Shown: one piece after another, positions 23,631 to 35,499 of the stretch
Layout of the letters: each line of letters opens with the position of its first letter
Position numbering within the stretch: position 1 is the stretch's first letter
From: Lentinus brumalis
Taxonomy: Eukaryota; Basidiomycota; Agaricomycetes; Polyporales; Polyporaceae
Reading direction: 5' to 3'
Assembly (NCBI GenBank): GCA_001792895.1
Contig: MARA01000041.1
Coordinates: 266,090 to 330,089 of the forward strand
DNA: 64,000 nucleotides
Notes under the pieces: generated by a model
Database searches by the model: none
Told to the model about the DNA's origin: nothing
What the model saw: the letters and a program-made list of their open reading frames with translations, nothing else
Made by a program: the position numbers and the translations under genes

Positions 23631-24875
23631 TTAGCTATAGTACGTTGCTCCCGGGTAAATTGCGGGATCCTCGTGCGCACACCGAATGTGCTGCTTGAGA
23701 CCACGAAGAGTACTGAAGGGCCTGTTGCACTCTGTATTGGAGCATTGGTATACTGGAGGTCCCAGATATTAATAGCTATGGCAATAGCACTGAAATGAAT
23801 AAATACCAACCTTTCTCGGCATGTACATCAGACATATGACGACGAAAAGTGTAAGCTGACTTGTAAGACTTGGCGCAACCTAAAACATTGCATGTGTATG
23901 CTGATTTGACATCCCGATTGTCAGCAACATATCTTATACACTGCACATCACACTTACGGAGGTTAACAGAAGCCTTGTTGTGACCCATGCGAACATGTCG
24001 TTGAAGACTGTCCTTGCGTGCAAACGATTTACCACATTGGTTGACCTCGCATGCAAAGGTGCGCTGTAGAGACCAATATGTCAGCCATCAGATAGTTCAG
24101 AAACAGTATAACTGGAAGTTTGTAGCAACTTGTCAATCACATTGAAGTCATCGGCAATCACTGACATAGCGTCGTACACCATGCAATGGCGTGCATTCTT
24201 GTATCAGGCACAATATAGCCCTGGGATGCACAGTCATGTCTGATTATAGAACAGTACGTACTTTGTCTGACTTGACATGTTCAACTGCAGTGTTCGTGCT
24301 TTGGCTGGGAGCCTTTGACTTGTTGAGATCGGATATAGGAAGGGATGGTTTTGCAGCCTCAGGATCGGTGCTGTGCACATTACGTCCTTGATGCAAGTGC
24401 AAGCTAGTGGGAGCCTGTATATATCCGTGACGGTCAGCAAAGGGGTTCGCAATGTCTCGAAAACTGTTACCTCTGGTATGCTCACAACTGTAGTGAGACT
24501 GACTGAGTGTTGATGTGCATGGTCCATGTCATATGCGGGGTATGGAATCGATGCGACTCCTTCACTGCTAGGCTGATTTGTATGGGAAGAACCAGCACCA
24601 GTATGCCAGAAATTGGAGGCCCCATAGACAGATGGGTTCATGTCGATGTCAGCAACCTGTGCTTCTATGCCGTGATAGGATGGATAGTCCTACAGTGGTA
24701 CTAGTGGTAAGTTCACAAAACTGGTGGCCAGGAATCATACAACACAGACCTGGTAGAACCCATCATAGTTGCCACCACTTTCACAATTGAGCAGCGTGCG
24801 GTACCATAAGTTCAAGTCCTCATCAGACCAGCCAATCGGCTGATGCTGAGACTCTTGAGTGTATGGAGATGTCAT
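23631..24875 (-). CDS. C2H2 zinc-finger protein (three fingers)
   Basis: Exon 1 24750-24875 (MTSPYTQESQHQPIGWSDED), exon 2 24471-24689, exon 3 24262-24414, all phase 0, probably a short exon near 24120-24200 (MVYDAMSVIADDFNVIDKLL), then the zinc-finger exons. Finger 1 is CEVNQCGKSFARKDSLQRH, finger 2 CNVLGCAKSYKSAYTFRRH, finger 3 CSNTECNRPFSTLRGLKQH; each is C-x4-C-x12-H-x4-H, and the last is followed by DPAIYPGATYYS and the stop (23631-23633). Three linked fingers indicate sequence-specific DNA binding, so it is probably a nuclear transcription factor. Divergent from the Myb/SANT-like gene, with an 18-bp minisatellite between them. Confidence 0.8.
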
Positions 24876-25030
24876 AAGATATTTCGCGTGATTTTTTCAA
24901 GGCAGTTCAAGGCGGTACTGTTGCAAAGAGAGAGGGGACAGGCAAAGCGCAGAGCATCGAAACAATACATCTTGTGTGATCAGCAATCACACGATTTACC
25001 TCAGTAAAGCGCGCAGGTTGAAACTGCAAA

Positions 25031-25248
25031 TGCTGAGGACCATTGGAGCGCTGAGGACCATTGGAGCGCTGAGGACCATTGGAGTGCCGAGGATCATTGG
25101 AGCGCTGAGGACCATCGGAGCGCTGAGGACCATTGGAGCGCTGAGGACCATTGGAGCGCGAGGACCATTGGAGCGCTGAGGACCATTGGAGCGCTGAGGA
25201 CCATTGAAGCGCTGAGGACCGTGGAGGCGCTGAGGACATTGAAGCGCT
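25031..25248. repeat. 18-bp minisatellite
   Basis: About 12 near-identical copies of GCTGAGGACCATTGGAGC, with single-base variants (one copy lacks CT, another reads ATCATTGGAGC). It lies in the shared 5' region of the divergent zinc-finger and Myb/SANT-like genes. It is open in several frames but has no coding signal. Confidence 0.93.
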
Positions 25249-25558
25249 AACGGAAATCAACTTGTTGAGGAAATTGACGCACAGAGTGTCTCAGACGAAC
25301 TAGCCACTTTGCACCCATTCTGCCTCACTCAATGAGCATGAGGATTCGTATACCACCAACTAGTGGTCAGGATCGACAGCAGGTTAGTTATACTTGAGAC
25401 GTCATGCTCTTAGCACTTGGAATGGCTGGAGTCAATGTTTCATTGCTTACGTTGATTTCGCGAAATCACTGGCTGACCAGTGACATTTTCTAATTGAACA
25501 GGTTGAGCTCAGGCAGAACCAGGAAGAGTGGCCAAGTCCCTCAGCACACGCACCAACC

Positions 25559-26645
25559 ATGGATGGCAATAGAAGGTCAAGCAGAAAGCGCAAGAATACT
25601 GAAGCTGCCATGTCGAACCTCAAAGGAAAGAAGCAACGGCACGATACTCAAGATAAAGAAGCAGATACAGACGACCCTGAAGAGCTCACAGTGGGGGGGA
25701 GAATGAAAAATTGGACACAGGCCGAGAGGACACAGTTTTTCACCTGGATGCTTGCGAGCGACGCGCATTGGAGCGCCTACCAGAAACAGAAGGCTGCAGT
25801 TTTCCGTCAGGTGCGTATGCTGTCCCTCTAAGGTGTGAGTAGATCCTCACATAATGATTGGCATGTAGTGTGCAGCAGCTCTGTTTCCGGGGAAGAAGAG
25901 CCATACGTCCCTCAAGTGCCACTATAAACGTAGCCTCGACCTCTTCATGCAGCTGTACGCATTCCAGCAGTTCACTGTGAAGTCGTCCCATCTACATGAA
26001 GAGTCAATGCAAGCCCAGTTCAATGCTGGACGTGTCGCTGGTTTGAATCTGACTGGCCTAACCACCAAGGTCATCAATAGGTGGTACGAACTCGGCTGGT
26101 TTGACTTGTTCGAGAAGAGGTACGCCGTCACTTAACTATTGCGTCGTCACTGCTTAGTTTGATCAATTTGCAGGTATTGTCTACACAACGGGGACAATCA
26201 TACAACCTCAACACCAGAGCGACCCATAAGTCAGCCTCCCGTAGAGAGCGGTGCTTCACCGGGCATGCACGTCGCAACTGATTGGAACTCCACAATTGAT
26301 CCACAGCTTGTGGCCACCCGACGTTCTGTATGTTTAACACGGCATATACCATGCAAGGTCGTACTTACATTGTTGTCTCTGCAGATGCCAGATCAAACTG
26401 GTTTAGGTGACACGGAGCATGAGATACACCAGTCTGTGTATCCTTGCGGAGGAGTCCATGACATGCAGATGGTCACTGAACTCGCAAAGGTCACTGGATC
26501 GTTGCTCGAAGTGTGTACTTCGTTGAAGGATCTTATCAAGCAACAAGCCGAGGAGAGCAAGGTTCGCACCGAACTCATGCAGATGGAGCAGAACGAACAC
26601 ATCAATTGGGAGGGCAGAACGAATGTGAACGGATATTTCTACTAA
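25559..26645 (+). CDS. Myb/SANT-like DNA-binding protein
   Basis: Exons 25559-25809, 25869-26120, 26174-26327, 26385-26645. After a basic leader (SSRKRKNTEAAM, GKKQRHD) comes the Myb/SANT-like block MKNWTQAERTQFFTWMLASD, then FPGKKSHTSLKCHYKRSLDL and NLTGLTTKVINRWYELGWFD. This layout matches an Agaricomycete family I recall, beginning W-T-x-E-E-R with a C-terminal helix. The C-terminus (ELAKVTGSLLEVCTSLKDLI, QQAEESKVRTELMQME) is a probable dimerising coiled coil. Likely a nuclear DNA-binding protein; target unknown. No disruption seen. Confidence 0.8.
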
Positions 26646-26852
26646 ATCTGTATGAAGATGGTACGACAATGTATATGCTCTAGCGCGGAGGCCAGTCAAG
26701 GGTGTCGTTGAGTCTGAACAGAGCTGTCAGCTTGATATATAGTTATCTGGATAACCCGTACTCACTGGGGATTGCGCCAGGGATTAAAGTATCACCCGTG
26801 AATGGTCTCGTGGTCTTCCTCGTCGTCGGATGCTGTCCAAGTCAGATCAGAT

Positions 26853-27546
26853 TTAGTCGGATAGAAAATGTTTCTGTATGATGTGACATACGTGGTGAGA
26901 TAACAATGGTTGGTAATTGGATTGTTGAGGAGGCCGCACCGGCCATAGGACTCCGAGGGTGGGTTTTGGGTGGAAACGTTTTGACTGTTCGCCAGGAGGC
27001 AGATACAGAGTCCTGAGTGCTATGTCCAGTATGCAGGGTAGAATACCAGACAGTCGATAGAACCTAAATTGCTCTTTGACAGTCAACTGTGTAGGTACAT
27101 ATGCACCTTCCGGCAATATGACCCAGACAGTTGGCACACAGAGCAAAAAAGGGTCAACCGACAGGCGAGTAGGGCACATCTTGAACACCGCCCATCCTGC
27201 CCCGCAGACTGTAAGTTCCTTTACAGTAGCCGTAACTGCTACTGTAGAGGTCCCCTGCGGCATGATACATATGTCCATGTCCATGCTTATAGGGTCCAAT
27301 GGCCGCTGACGACCATCCAGACCTGCTTGAGTGCGAATCTGAGTCTGTGCGCTTCAAGGGGGAATAGTGCACAGGATGGTCGTCGCTGAAAGCAAATATG
27401 GGTCGGAGGGAACTCTGCAATGTGGACAGGCTGCATAGTAGAGTGTAGGATGCAGCGTAGCTGGAGTCGAGATGATGTGGTTTTGCGAGAGTGATGCAGT
27501 GTCCGAACAAAAACCTCTTATATATGGCTAGTAAATGCTGACTCAC
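26853..27546 (-). CDS. Possible orphan gene, model unresolved
   Basis: Two overlapping minus-strand frames look protein-like: SSLRPIFAFSDDHPVHYSPL followed by GWSSAAIGPYKHGHGHMYH upstream, and LTVKEQFRFYRLSGILPC with RFHPKPTLGVLWPVRPPQ downstream. They would need an intron around 27200-27240. I cannot place start or end with confidence and recognise no domain. Confidence 0.35.
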
Positions 27547-27966
27547 GTCATGTTGATCTCGCCATTCAAATCATGTCGTGGCTAGGCTCTGTGATATTTC
27601 ATGTGATAATACTACATGCACCGTCATGCGCACCACCATGTGTAGTGTGTATATGCAATGAGTTGCGATGGTTAGGGCGGGCTGAAGCACCAAGGCCTGT
27701 GCCAATGCAAGCACCAGTCTAAGCACTGTTGTTATTGGGAAGTTTTCAATGATATACACACTCTGAGTGCCCACAATATTTGCAGGTCGCTCGTGGTGGC
27801 ACCTACATATGCTGGCTGTAGCGCCGGCGATGGCACCTAGAATCATGATTGGCAGACTGGCAGGTGCCGGTATAAGCGCTTATCGGACGCTGAGTGGTAA
27901 TGACGGATATACGTTGGTTCAGTGCTCTCTCCACGTCTCTTGTATCTGCATTCCCTGCTTAACACC

Positions 27967-28890
27967 ATGCAACGCACAGATGACCTAACAGACGCACGCA
28001 GTGGTTATGTCGAGTCGACAGAGTTCACTCTGGCCAGCTTTCGGACTAGTCCGTTGATGGCATATCAAGTCATACCCATGCCACCGGATTCATTTGTCGG
28101 GACCGTATCTGATCACCGGGTGGTGCTACCGGGATCCGGAAAGGTGATAACAGATTATATGTGTCACTTCTGAGAGGTTCACTTATATCTGAATACAGCT
28201 AGTGATGGGTCAACAGAAGGTGTACTACCTTACGGACCCTACGGGGTTCAGTTGGGGTACTGTGGTTGAAACACATTGCACTGCGAACGGCAGTGAGCAT
28301 TTTTCCTTGTTGCAATAACATGCACTCACAGTGGTGAATAGTTCTACAATCTCGGTCCAAGCCATATATTCCCACGATATTCCGAGAGCGTATCGATTAC
28401 GATGTCCGATCCTTTGTGGCAAGAATGACTCCACCTGACGCGGTTGTCTACAATGCCCTGAAGATTCCTGCTGATAAGCATGGAATGGGTTTATGTGCTC
28501 TGCCTATCCCCTCCCGGGGTGGAAGGCCTCGCTCCTCCATGGCAACCCTCATCCAGCTTGTTCTGCTCGGTTCTCCTCGTCGGTGCCTGTTGGGATATGA
28601 AATTGTGGCCGTCCTTATGGGACGCTTCCGGTACTATACGTCTGCAACTGATGACTGGATGGTGCGTAAAGTCCCTATATACAGAAATTGACTGTAGAGT
28701 ACTGACCGTCAATGTGCAGCATACTCTATTTCGCACGCTCTATCTCACAGCCTGTTTTGCGTCCCTCCCAGGGCCACCGGAATTACAGCCTGCTGAACGA
28801 GTCTGGTTTATGACTTGCACTACTGGGGTTCCTCGTACGTTAAAATATCCAAATGGTACATATCCTAGGCACAAGGGAAAGAAGCAATGA
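27967..28890 (+). CDS. Forkhead-like DNA-binding protein, 253 residues
   Basis: Exons 27967-28143, 28199-28292, 28342-28661, 28720-28890 sum to 762 nt in frame. The C-terminal half matches the forkhead winged-helix pattern: RPRSSMATLIQLVLLGSPRR (helix 1), LLGYEIVAVLMGRFRYY (helix 2), DDWM / HTLFRTLYLTACF (recognition helix, where canonical forkheads have W-x-x-S-I-R-H-N-L-S-L) and ERVWFM (wing strand), then a basic tail (KYPNGTYPRHKGKKQ). The usual S-I-R-H-N-L-S is degenerate, so DNA specificity may differ or be lost. No interruption in the frame. Confidence 0.72.
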
Positions 28891-29141
28891 TTTTGTCCCG
28901 GATGAAGAAGTCCGAGTGTCATCGGAATGGCAGGAGCTCAGAGCTGGCAATGAGGAAGAGCCGTGGTATATAGGCAGCATACAGACAGTGGCAGACGGAT
29001 CTAGGAATCTTGAGCTACTCTGGCTGAGGTGTTGGAGGGGCGTAAATTTTGTATTCAGACAGGTCTGATACCAATTGTTATAAGAGTGTACATTCTGTGC
29101 TCAGACATCCAGTACGTATCAGACAAAACACCCGGTGCCAC

Positions 29142-29568
29142 TCAGTACTGGCAGATTCTACTGATGTGCTCCACCAGATCAATAAGCTGCAATAGCTCCT
29201 CGATCCTGTCATGTTCGGTCATTACGACCTCTTGAGTGATTGCAACATCAACCTTGGTGTCTGTAAACCTCTGATAGATCATCTCGCCCACCACTCTCAC
29301 ATGAAGTGGAGAGCCTCGCTCTGATGACATGTCAGATAGATCATCAACACCGTGCGTAATGACACACCTTCTGGCGAGGGCGCACAGGACGGAACTCTTT
29401 TGTTCGGTATGCAGAGTCTGTCTCTGTGGCGTGGGATAGGACTCTACAGAGATCGAAGTCATGATCTGGTTCCATGAGACATAAATCTGCGACGTACAAT
29501 TGACCTGAGATCAGGGGCATCCACAGGACCACTGCAGTACTGGCAGAAGATTTGTGGGGGGCCATCAT
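29142..29568 (-). CDS. Small orphan protein
   Basis: ATG at 29566-29568 (MMAPHKSSASTAVVLWMPL). A 49-nt intron around 29320-29370, with a GTGTGT donor, joins ...FRPVRPRQK to RGSPLHVRVVGEMIYQRF in phase 0. The protein ends with an acidic helical tail (EHDRIEELLQLIDLVEHI). No known domain; the sole alternative is a fragment of a larger gene. Confidence 0.5.
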
Positions 29569-30336
29569 GGTAGTCGCACAGTAAAGATGTACTTGTGCAA
29601 AGTTCGAACATGCTGGATGTTGCACGTGTCCTATCTGTTCAGAATGTAAACAGATACAAGCAAATTATGCACATACATTTTATGTGGATAACTGGTGTAG
29701 TGGTATAAGCTGGTTGAAATATTCGTATTAGCACCATTTTAGACCACCGCATCATACACCCACTGCTTTTTGCTGCTGAGATTCTGAATGTTGAGCTATA
29801 CAAACTCTGCTATCATAATGCTGTCGAGCAGTCATCTGAAGGGAGGATTCAAGCGTGTGTCGTTGGTAGCAAGTGGTGACCGACGTCTTATGTACACGGT
29901 TGTCATTGGCATTAAATTTTGATGTGGTCTGTACACTGCCTCAGCCATAATTGTATGTCCATGAATGTTTTGTTATGGTGTTGAACCAATAACTCTACTT
30001 AGACAGTTGTGCCCATGGAAACTATCAACCACGGAGACTCGAACGCGCGCACTCCGGCAACTCGGGTGCTGAACTCCGTACGTGCGACCGTACCTCTAGA
30101 TACTGGAGATTACCCTCCTTCTTCTGCAGGACGTGGCGGACTCACCTTTCTTTCTGCTCCACATTGGGGCGCGGAGGATTTGTCGCCAGACCTCCAGCTT
30201 ATTCAGACTTTCTTTGTGTCTACTAGAATCAGCGTGATCTCAGTGCTCTTCGATCAACCACATATAATTTGCACGTATATCAAGGAGAACGCTGAGTCTG
30301 CCAGTATAGATACAAAGATGTGACAACGACGGAGTC
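29569..30336. other. No supported gene
   Basis: A/T-rich, with short open frames only. Holds the 5' flank of the small orphan gene and the 3' flank of the RING gene. Confidence 0.45.
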
Positions 30337-31726
30337 CTACTCAGCATTGCGCTCCACCCCATCGTCCTCGACGGCACTGTCCACCCCATTGTCCTCGTTG
30401 TCGCCCTCCGCGCCATCATCCTCGTTCTCGTTCTCCACACTGCCATCCTCGTCCTCCGTCACCCATTCCTCCTCGTCCTCATGACCTGTCGCGATATCCG
30501 TAGATATGTCGCCTTCTCCGTGCTGGTCGAAGCCTGCAATCTGCTCAGAATCGTCGTCAGACTGGTATCCGATGAGGTTCTTGAACGCCGCAAAAACCGT
30601 GCGATCAGCTGCAACCCACTGGTCGCGCAGCGCACTGACGAACTTCTCGCCTTCTCTGTGAATAACGATTCTGATGATCAATAGTATGACACATGAGCGA
30701 TAACAGTGTGCTTACCTCTCGCGACGTTGAAGTCCTCGCAAAGCTGGCATGTCTCAGCCCCACGCCAGTAAAGCTTCGTCGGCTACCGGTTGCTTGACGT
30801 GATCGTCGAATTCGTAGAGGGTCTTGTTCGCTGCATCAGTCAGGACGCCGATGTACGCGTGGAGAATCATGTGTGCGACATGATTATGGACAAGGGGAAA
30901 CGTTGCGGGGTCACGGGGCGTCTCAACCGGAAAGTCTGGGACGCGTGTCGTACAGGAGGGGCAACGGACGGGCATTTGCGGAACCCCATCGCAGAAGTCC
31001 TTGAAGATCCACTGGAGAAGGCAGAGTGCGCAGAAGACATGCTGACACTCCGACATGTTCAGCGAATACGGCAATCCGCTGTATATGAGTCGTGTCAGAT
31101 ATAAGGTTGCGTACAGTGTACAGAACATGGTTCACGTACATGACACATGTGCATCTGGTCGAGCGGCGGACAGTCAGTGCTTTAGCAAAAAAAAGGAAAT
31201 CGGACACACGTACAACTCGCACATGAACTTGTCGTTAAGTTCTGTTTGAGCCCACTGAATATTGATGGAGGGCCGGAAGTTGAGGTTGAGGGAGCTCTCC
31301 GCAGGCGAAGCGGGCATTATGACAGACTCGTGGTCGTCGGAAACTCCATACATGTCGGATAGACCCAGAGTTCCCTCGCGCGGTTCACCTTCTATCAATG
31401 TGAGCATGCTGCCTCCGTGCTCGGAACCATGACCACCGGAGCCACCTACCGCTCCAGAACCCAAATGACGTCCATCCGCAGACTTAGGGACGGTACCCTG
31501 CGACTCTTTCAGTTTCATCCTCCGCAGAGTGACCTTCTGCTCTAGGCGAGCTGTATTCCCGTTCGTCCTGCATTTGACATCATCCTCTCAGATGCAACGC
31601 GACTAACGTACCTCTCTTCTCTTGCATGGTCACCGCGTCCGTCTTGACGTGCATTGTGCCTCGTCTACCACCCCGCTTGCCCCTCACATTTTGCCGTGCA
31701 CTCTGTTCCGCGGTAGAGGTCGCCAT
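30337..31726 (-). CDS. RING-finger protein, probable E3 ubiquitin ligase
   Basis: Splicing brings together FMCELCTCVIGLPYSLNM, SECQHVFCALCLLQW and VRCPSCTTRV: C-x2-C, C-x-H-x2-C-x2-C, C-x2-C, a C3HC4 RING that recruits E2 enzymes. Two introns (around 31145-31215 and 31085-31145) split the first Cys pair from the rest. N-terminal part: basic (MATSTAEQSARQNVRGKRGG), then Gly/Ser-rich. The C-terminal exon is extremely acidic (EDEEEWVTEDEDGSVENENE). I could not get the first intron (around 31570-31611) to agree in phase, so the N-terminal exon is provisional. Substrate unknown. Confidence 0.72.
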
Positions 31727-31985
31727 TTGTTGAGATATTGAAGTGAGGTAGGACGCAGAGGGAGAGTAAGAGTGGAGGGTGAGAGCAGAGTACGAGCGAC
31801 ACGAAAGTCCCGAAGCCAAGCAGTACTAATTAGGTAAGTTTAGTATGACTAATGCAGATCACATCTCACATGTTTGGCGCTGGTTTGCCCACTACCGTAT
31901 CAGGCCTGTGCGTACGCAGCGCGCTATCGCGCACTACCGTTTCGATTCACTGATTCACTAATACAAACTTCAAAGAGTGCCTAGA

Positions 31986-33012
31986 CTAGATAATGTCAGG
32001 AAACTCAGGCTCATTGTCCGCCTCCGCCACTCGACTGGGCCTCGGTCCCCAACTGATGACGTTGACCGCGTTGATATGAAAGGCTGCCGATGTGAACCCG
32101 GAGTCCTCCTCCGTGCGTACCAAGTACAACTCAAGCATGGCGAGGTCACCCAGGAACAAATCAAGGGGGTCCACACGGGACATCGCAGCTTTCTTGGTGT
32201 AACCCGTCGTTGCATCGTACACTCTTCTGTAAGGCTATTATGCGGGTCAGAAGGTATTGCGGTGGTTGAGAATGTACGACTTACAGGGATGCCAACACAT
32301 GTGTCTATCCGGGTGCTCGCACTGAGGACAGTCATACCACTTGCAGCCACCTTGCCGTGTGAGTTCCCGGAGTTGAAGATGTCTGCGGCAGCGGCGCGGT
32401 CTGTCTCGCGTAGGAGCTCTAATTGAATGCAGAGGCGCGGGCTAAGTTCGTTTGGTCGGATGAGGATTGTATCACCGTGAATCGCGCCGACGACAAGGAA
32501 GAGGATGCGGCGGCCGTCGGCAGTGCTCAATTGCGTGTACTTGTTATTGTCATTCGTCAGAGGCCTCCATTCGGCGTCGTGGGGCAGCCTCTGGAGTGGG
32601 AACCATACACCGGTTGGATTGTCGTATGTAACGAAATCATATATCCGCCTTGAATAAAGGCAGTCTGAGACACGTGTGCGAGAGGAAGTGGGCACTAAGC
32701 TCACCGTATGGTCTCGTTGGATACCCAGGTCTCCGCTACGATGTCGTCGGGCTGCACCACATATTGAGAGGGGTTCATAACGATGCGTTTTGCCGTGGTG
32801 CCTCTCGGACTGAGCAGGGCAATGAGCCGCACTTCTTCGTCGTTGTTGCCATCTTCGTTGCTGTGGACGCTGGTGAACAAATCAGCGGCGGCATCGGTCA
32901 CGATGCATGTCGGTCTCACCAGATTCTCTTGCGATTGGGCGTGACAGGAGCACTAGATAAGTTCATCGTCTGCACTACGCCCGTGGGCGCGGCTGTGTTG
33001 GTGGTGCCCATC
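31986..33012 (-). CDS. Orphan protein, about 290 residues
   Basis: Four exons joined in phase: MGTTNTAAPTGVVQTMNLSS (ATG 33010-33012), NEDGNNDEEVRLIALLSPRG...DIVAETWVSNETIR, RIYDFVTYDNPTGVWFPLQR...STRIDTCVGIP, and PYRRVYDATTGYTKKAAM to the stop at 31986. Introns are 50-60 nt with GTGAGA/GTGAGC/GTAAGT donors. The fold is unknown to me; no signal peptide or membrane segment. Codon use and exon quality suggest a real gene. Confidence 0.62.
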
Positions 33013-33633
33013 CCAGCCGTGATTGTGGGAGCGTAGCAGAGGTACTGGGTCTTGCCTACACGTAGGTCTTATACGTTGGGAGTACGACGCTTGGTATCAG
33101 CTCTGTAATGTTCTTCTTTGTGTTGAGCTAGACGAAGAATACGACCGTCTGTATGACGTGTGAGCACCAGAATTACCACCACTACTATCGATGACGAAAC
33201 ACGGCTTGCCTGAGACTTCTTGTGGTTGAACGGTGACCCGAGAAGTACACTGAGAATGACATCGTATGACGTCGAGTGTCCTGTGTGTATGACAAGTGCG
33301 CAATCTGAGGATGGAAGACCGCTATCAGAACAACGGGTCTCGATGAAATGCAGCTCGATCACATTCGATGGAAGTGTTGTCTGCCTAGTGATGAGAAGAC
33401 CCATGCGATCTGCAAGGTGTTATGTATGACGCACCTTTTATGTATGCAGCATATGGACATCAAAGCGACTACCCTTGGAAGTCGTCAGCGGATTTCTGAT
33501 CGCTCTAATCATACACGCTTACTCAGTTTCCTCTCTCGCTGTCTATGCTCTCTTTTGCATTGCGATCAGCGGATGATCTGAGGTGCCGACTATGCTCGCC
33601 TCATAAGCACACATCGAGACGGAGCAGTCAGTA
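33013..33633. other. No supported gene
   Basis: Divergent upstream region of the flanking orphan genes, with only shadow frames. Confidence 0.4.
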
Positions 33634-34299
33634 ATGCCGCTGTTGCACATCATGGATAACTCAGCGCCAGAAGACCACACCATCGTCGATCTGGGTGTGC
33701 TGCCGCGCGACAGTGACGACGTGGAGGTGAGCAGTCGACATTGATAAGTGTACTGAACTCTCTGTTCACTCCAGAGTCTTCTCAGGCACACTGGCTCAGG
33801 GCCTTCATGTTCCCTGTGCATAGACGAGCAAGGTTTCACTTCATCAGTCGACGATTTCGCTACCCACCGGTGGCTCTAGGACGAACCGAGGTACCGTTAC
33901 TCGAGGACGCTTGGTCCATCAATGCCGGCGTCGACGGAGTATATTGTGTGCGACTAATGTGCCAACGTGATGCCGTATGGGTCACCTACACCGTCTACTA
34001 CCGCGTACCAACGTCCCCGGGATCCAGCCGCAATGTCGCCGTGTATCGTCTCGGTACCTGCCCACCGTTTGCGGGGGAGTTTGTTGTGGTCCGCCGAACT
34101 GAGAACGGAGACCGGTTCTTGGACATGCGCCCGCACGACTGCCAGAATGCGGAGCATGTAATCACCTCGTGAGTACATATACACTCCAGATTAGTGGTCG
34201 TCTGACTCACTCTCTACATGTCTCTTGACTAGAATTGTCCGCTTGATGCTAGGCGGTACACAAAACGTTACAGATGTACCGATGCAATTCTTGCACTGA
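33634..34299 (+). CDS. Possible orphan gene
   Basis: ATG at 33634 (MPLLHIMDNSAPEDHTIVDL), an intron near 33727-33775, a long frame with GVYCVRLMCQRDAVWVTYTV and VVVRRTENGDRFLDMRPHD, then an intron to IVRLMLGGTQNVTDVPMQFL and a stop at 34297-34299. The second junction is in phase; the first gives the wrong phase with the best-looking sites, so the 5' part may be wrong. Function unknown. Confidence 0.42.
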
Positions 34300-34757
34300 A
34301 GGGGCTCACTTATATCCGAGATGCCAGCCGGCACGAATCTAACGGAGAATGTCAGCGTGTATTGTACTCATACGTTGATACGACGATACCAGCCTACGCA
34401 TGAATTTGATGGACGATGCATAGACAGGGCGAGCTCGAGCTTGAGAGACGAGCCGTGGGCGAGCCTTCGCCGAGTGTCCGACAACATCATCTCTGTCCTT
34501 CGAGGGTGAGGCTCGAGCCATTCATCTGTCGAGCACAACGGTAACTGCAGAATGCCTACAAGTCAGTCGGAGCCCAGCTTACAGCAAGGTCTACTCACCG
34601 TAGATGTGGTTGCAGGCAGATACTACTCATCAAGAGGCCATCGCGCGGGAGCTATAATGACAGCTTTCCCACGAATACCAGGATATACTGTGGCCGCGTC
34701 GCGCGCAGCCCACATCTCTCGCTCACACTTCTCCACCATATTCACAACAATTTAGCC

Positions 34758-35499
34758 ATGCACAAACGCAAGGTGATAGTGATTTCCAGCGACGATGATC
34801 TCGACATCCCTCTACGCGCCACCGCAAGTGAACGATCTCTCCAAATCGCCCGCCGCCGTGGCAAGAAGGTGAGTGAGGTAAGTATTCCTATCTGGGAATG
34901 TCCTGCTACTGTATGTGTGGATCGGTGGTGCAGGTATCTCACAGGCCCTCTACTGCTAGGTGAACAACGAGTCTGATGGTATGGAGGGAGGTCCTCTGAA
35001 GTCCGTCAAGAAACCCAAGTTCGATCCTGAGCCATCGGTATGTACTAACGTCCATCCACCGACATGTGCTAACGTGACGCGACCATTGCCCAGTCTTGCG
35101 ACAAGGCCGGACCATCCACGAGCGGCGTTTCCAACAAGCAAACGGGAGAGATGGACGGAGAAGTGAGCGAGAACGGGGATACGTTCGTGGACTTGGGCAG
35201 GAAAAGACGGGCGACGGTTAGAACATTCAAGGGTGCGCCTCTCGAGAACTAACCCCCCTGACATGACAGCTTATTGTATATGTGATAGGAGTCGGTTACG
35301 TGGATGTGCGTGAGTTCTGGGGCGACGAAGGCAACCTCAAGCCGGGGAAGAAGGGTATCATGCTGAGCCAGGAGCAGGTGTGTCACATCCTATCGTATAA
35401 AGATTGAGTGCCTTGATTTCCTGACCTTCTCTACAGTGGGAGACCTTGAAGAGGCACACAAACACAATTGACTCGTTCATTGCCGAAGCCGAGAAGTAG
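34758..35499 (+). CDS. SUB1: RNA polymerase II coactivator SUB1/PC4
   Basis: Exons 34758-34868, 34960-35037, 35094-35232, 35289-35377, 35437-35499; 480 nt, 159 residues. The C-terminal PC4 domain is unmistakable: DTFVDLGRKRRATVRTFKG, GYVDVREFWGDEG, LKPGKKGIMLSQEQWETLKR. PC4/SUB1 binds single-stranded and melted DNA as a dimer and assists Pol II preinitiation, elongation and repair. The N-terminus is a short disordered region with an acidic Ser-rich start (VIVISSDDDLDIP) and basic patches, typical of fungal SUB1. Intact. Confidence 0.95.

Noticed and set aside
25030..25250. CRISPR-like array
   Set aside because: 18-bp units are directly adjacent with no spacers, and the host is a eukaryote.
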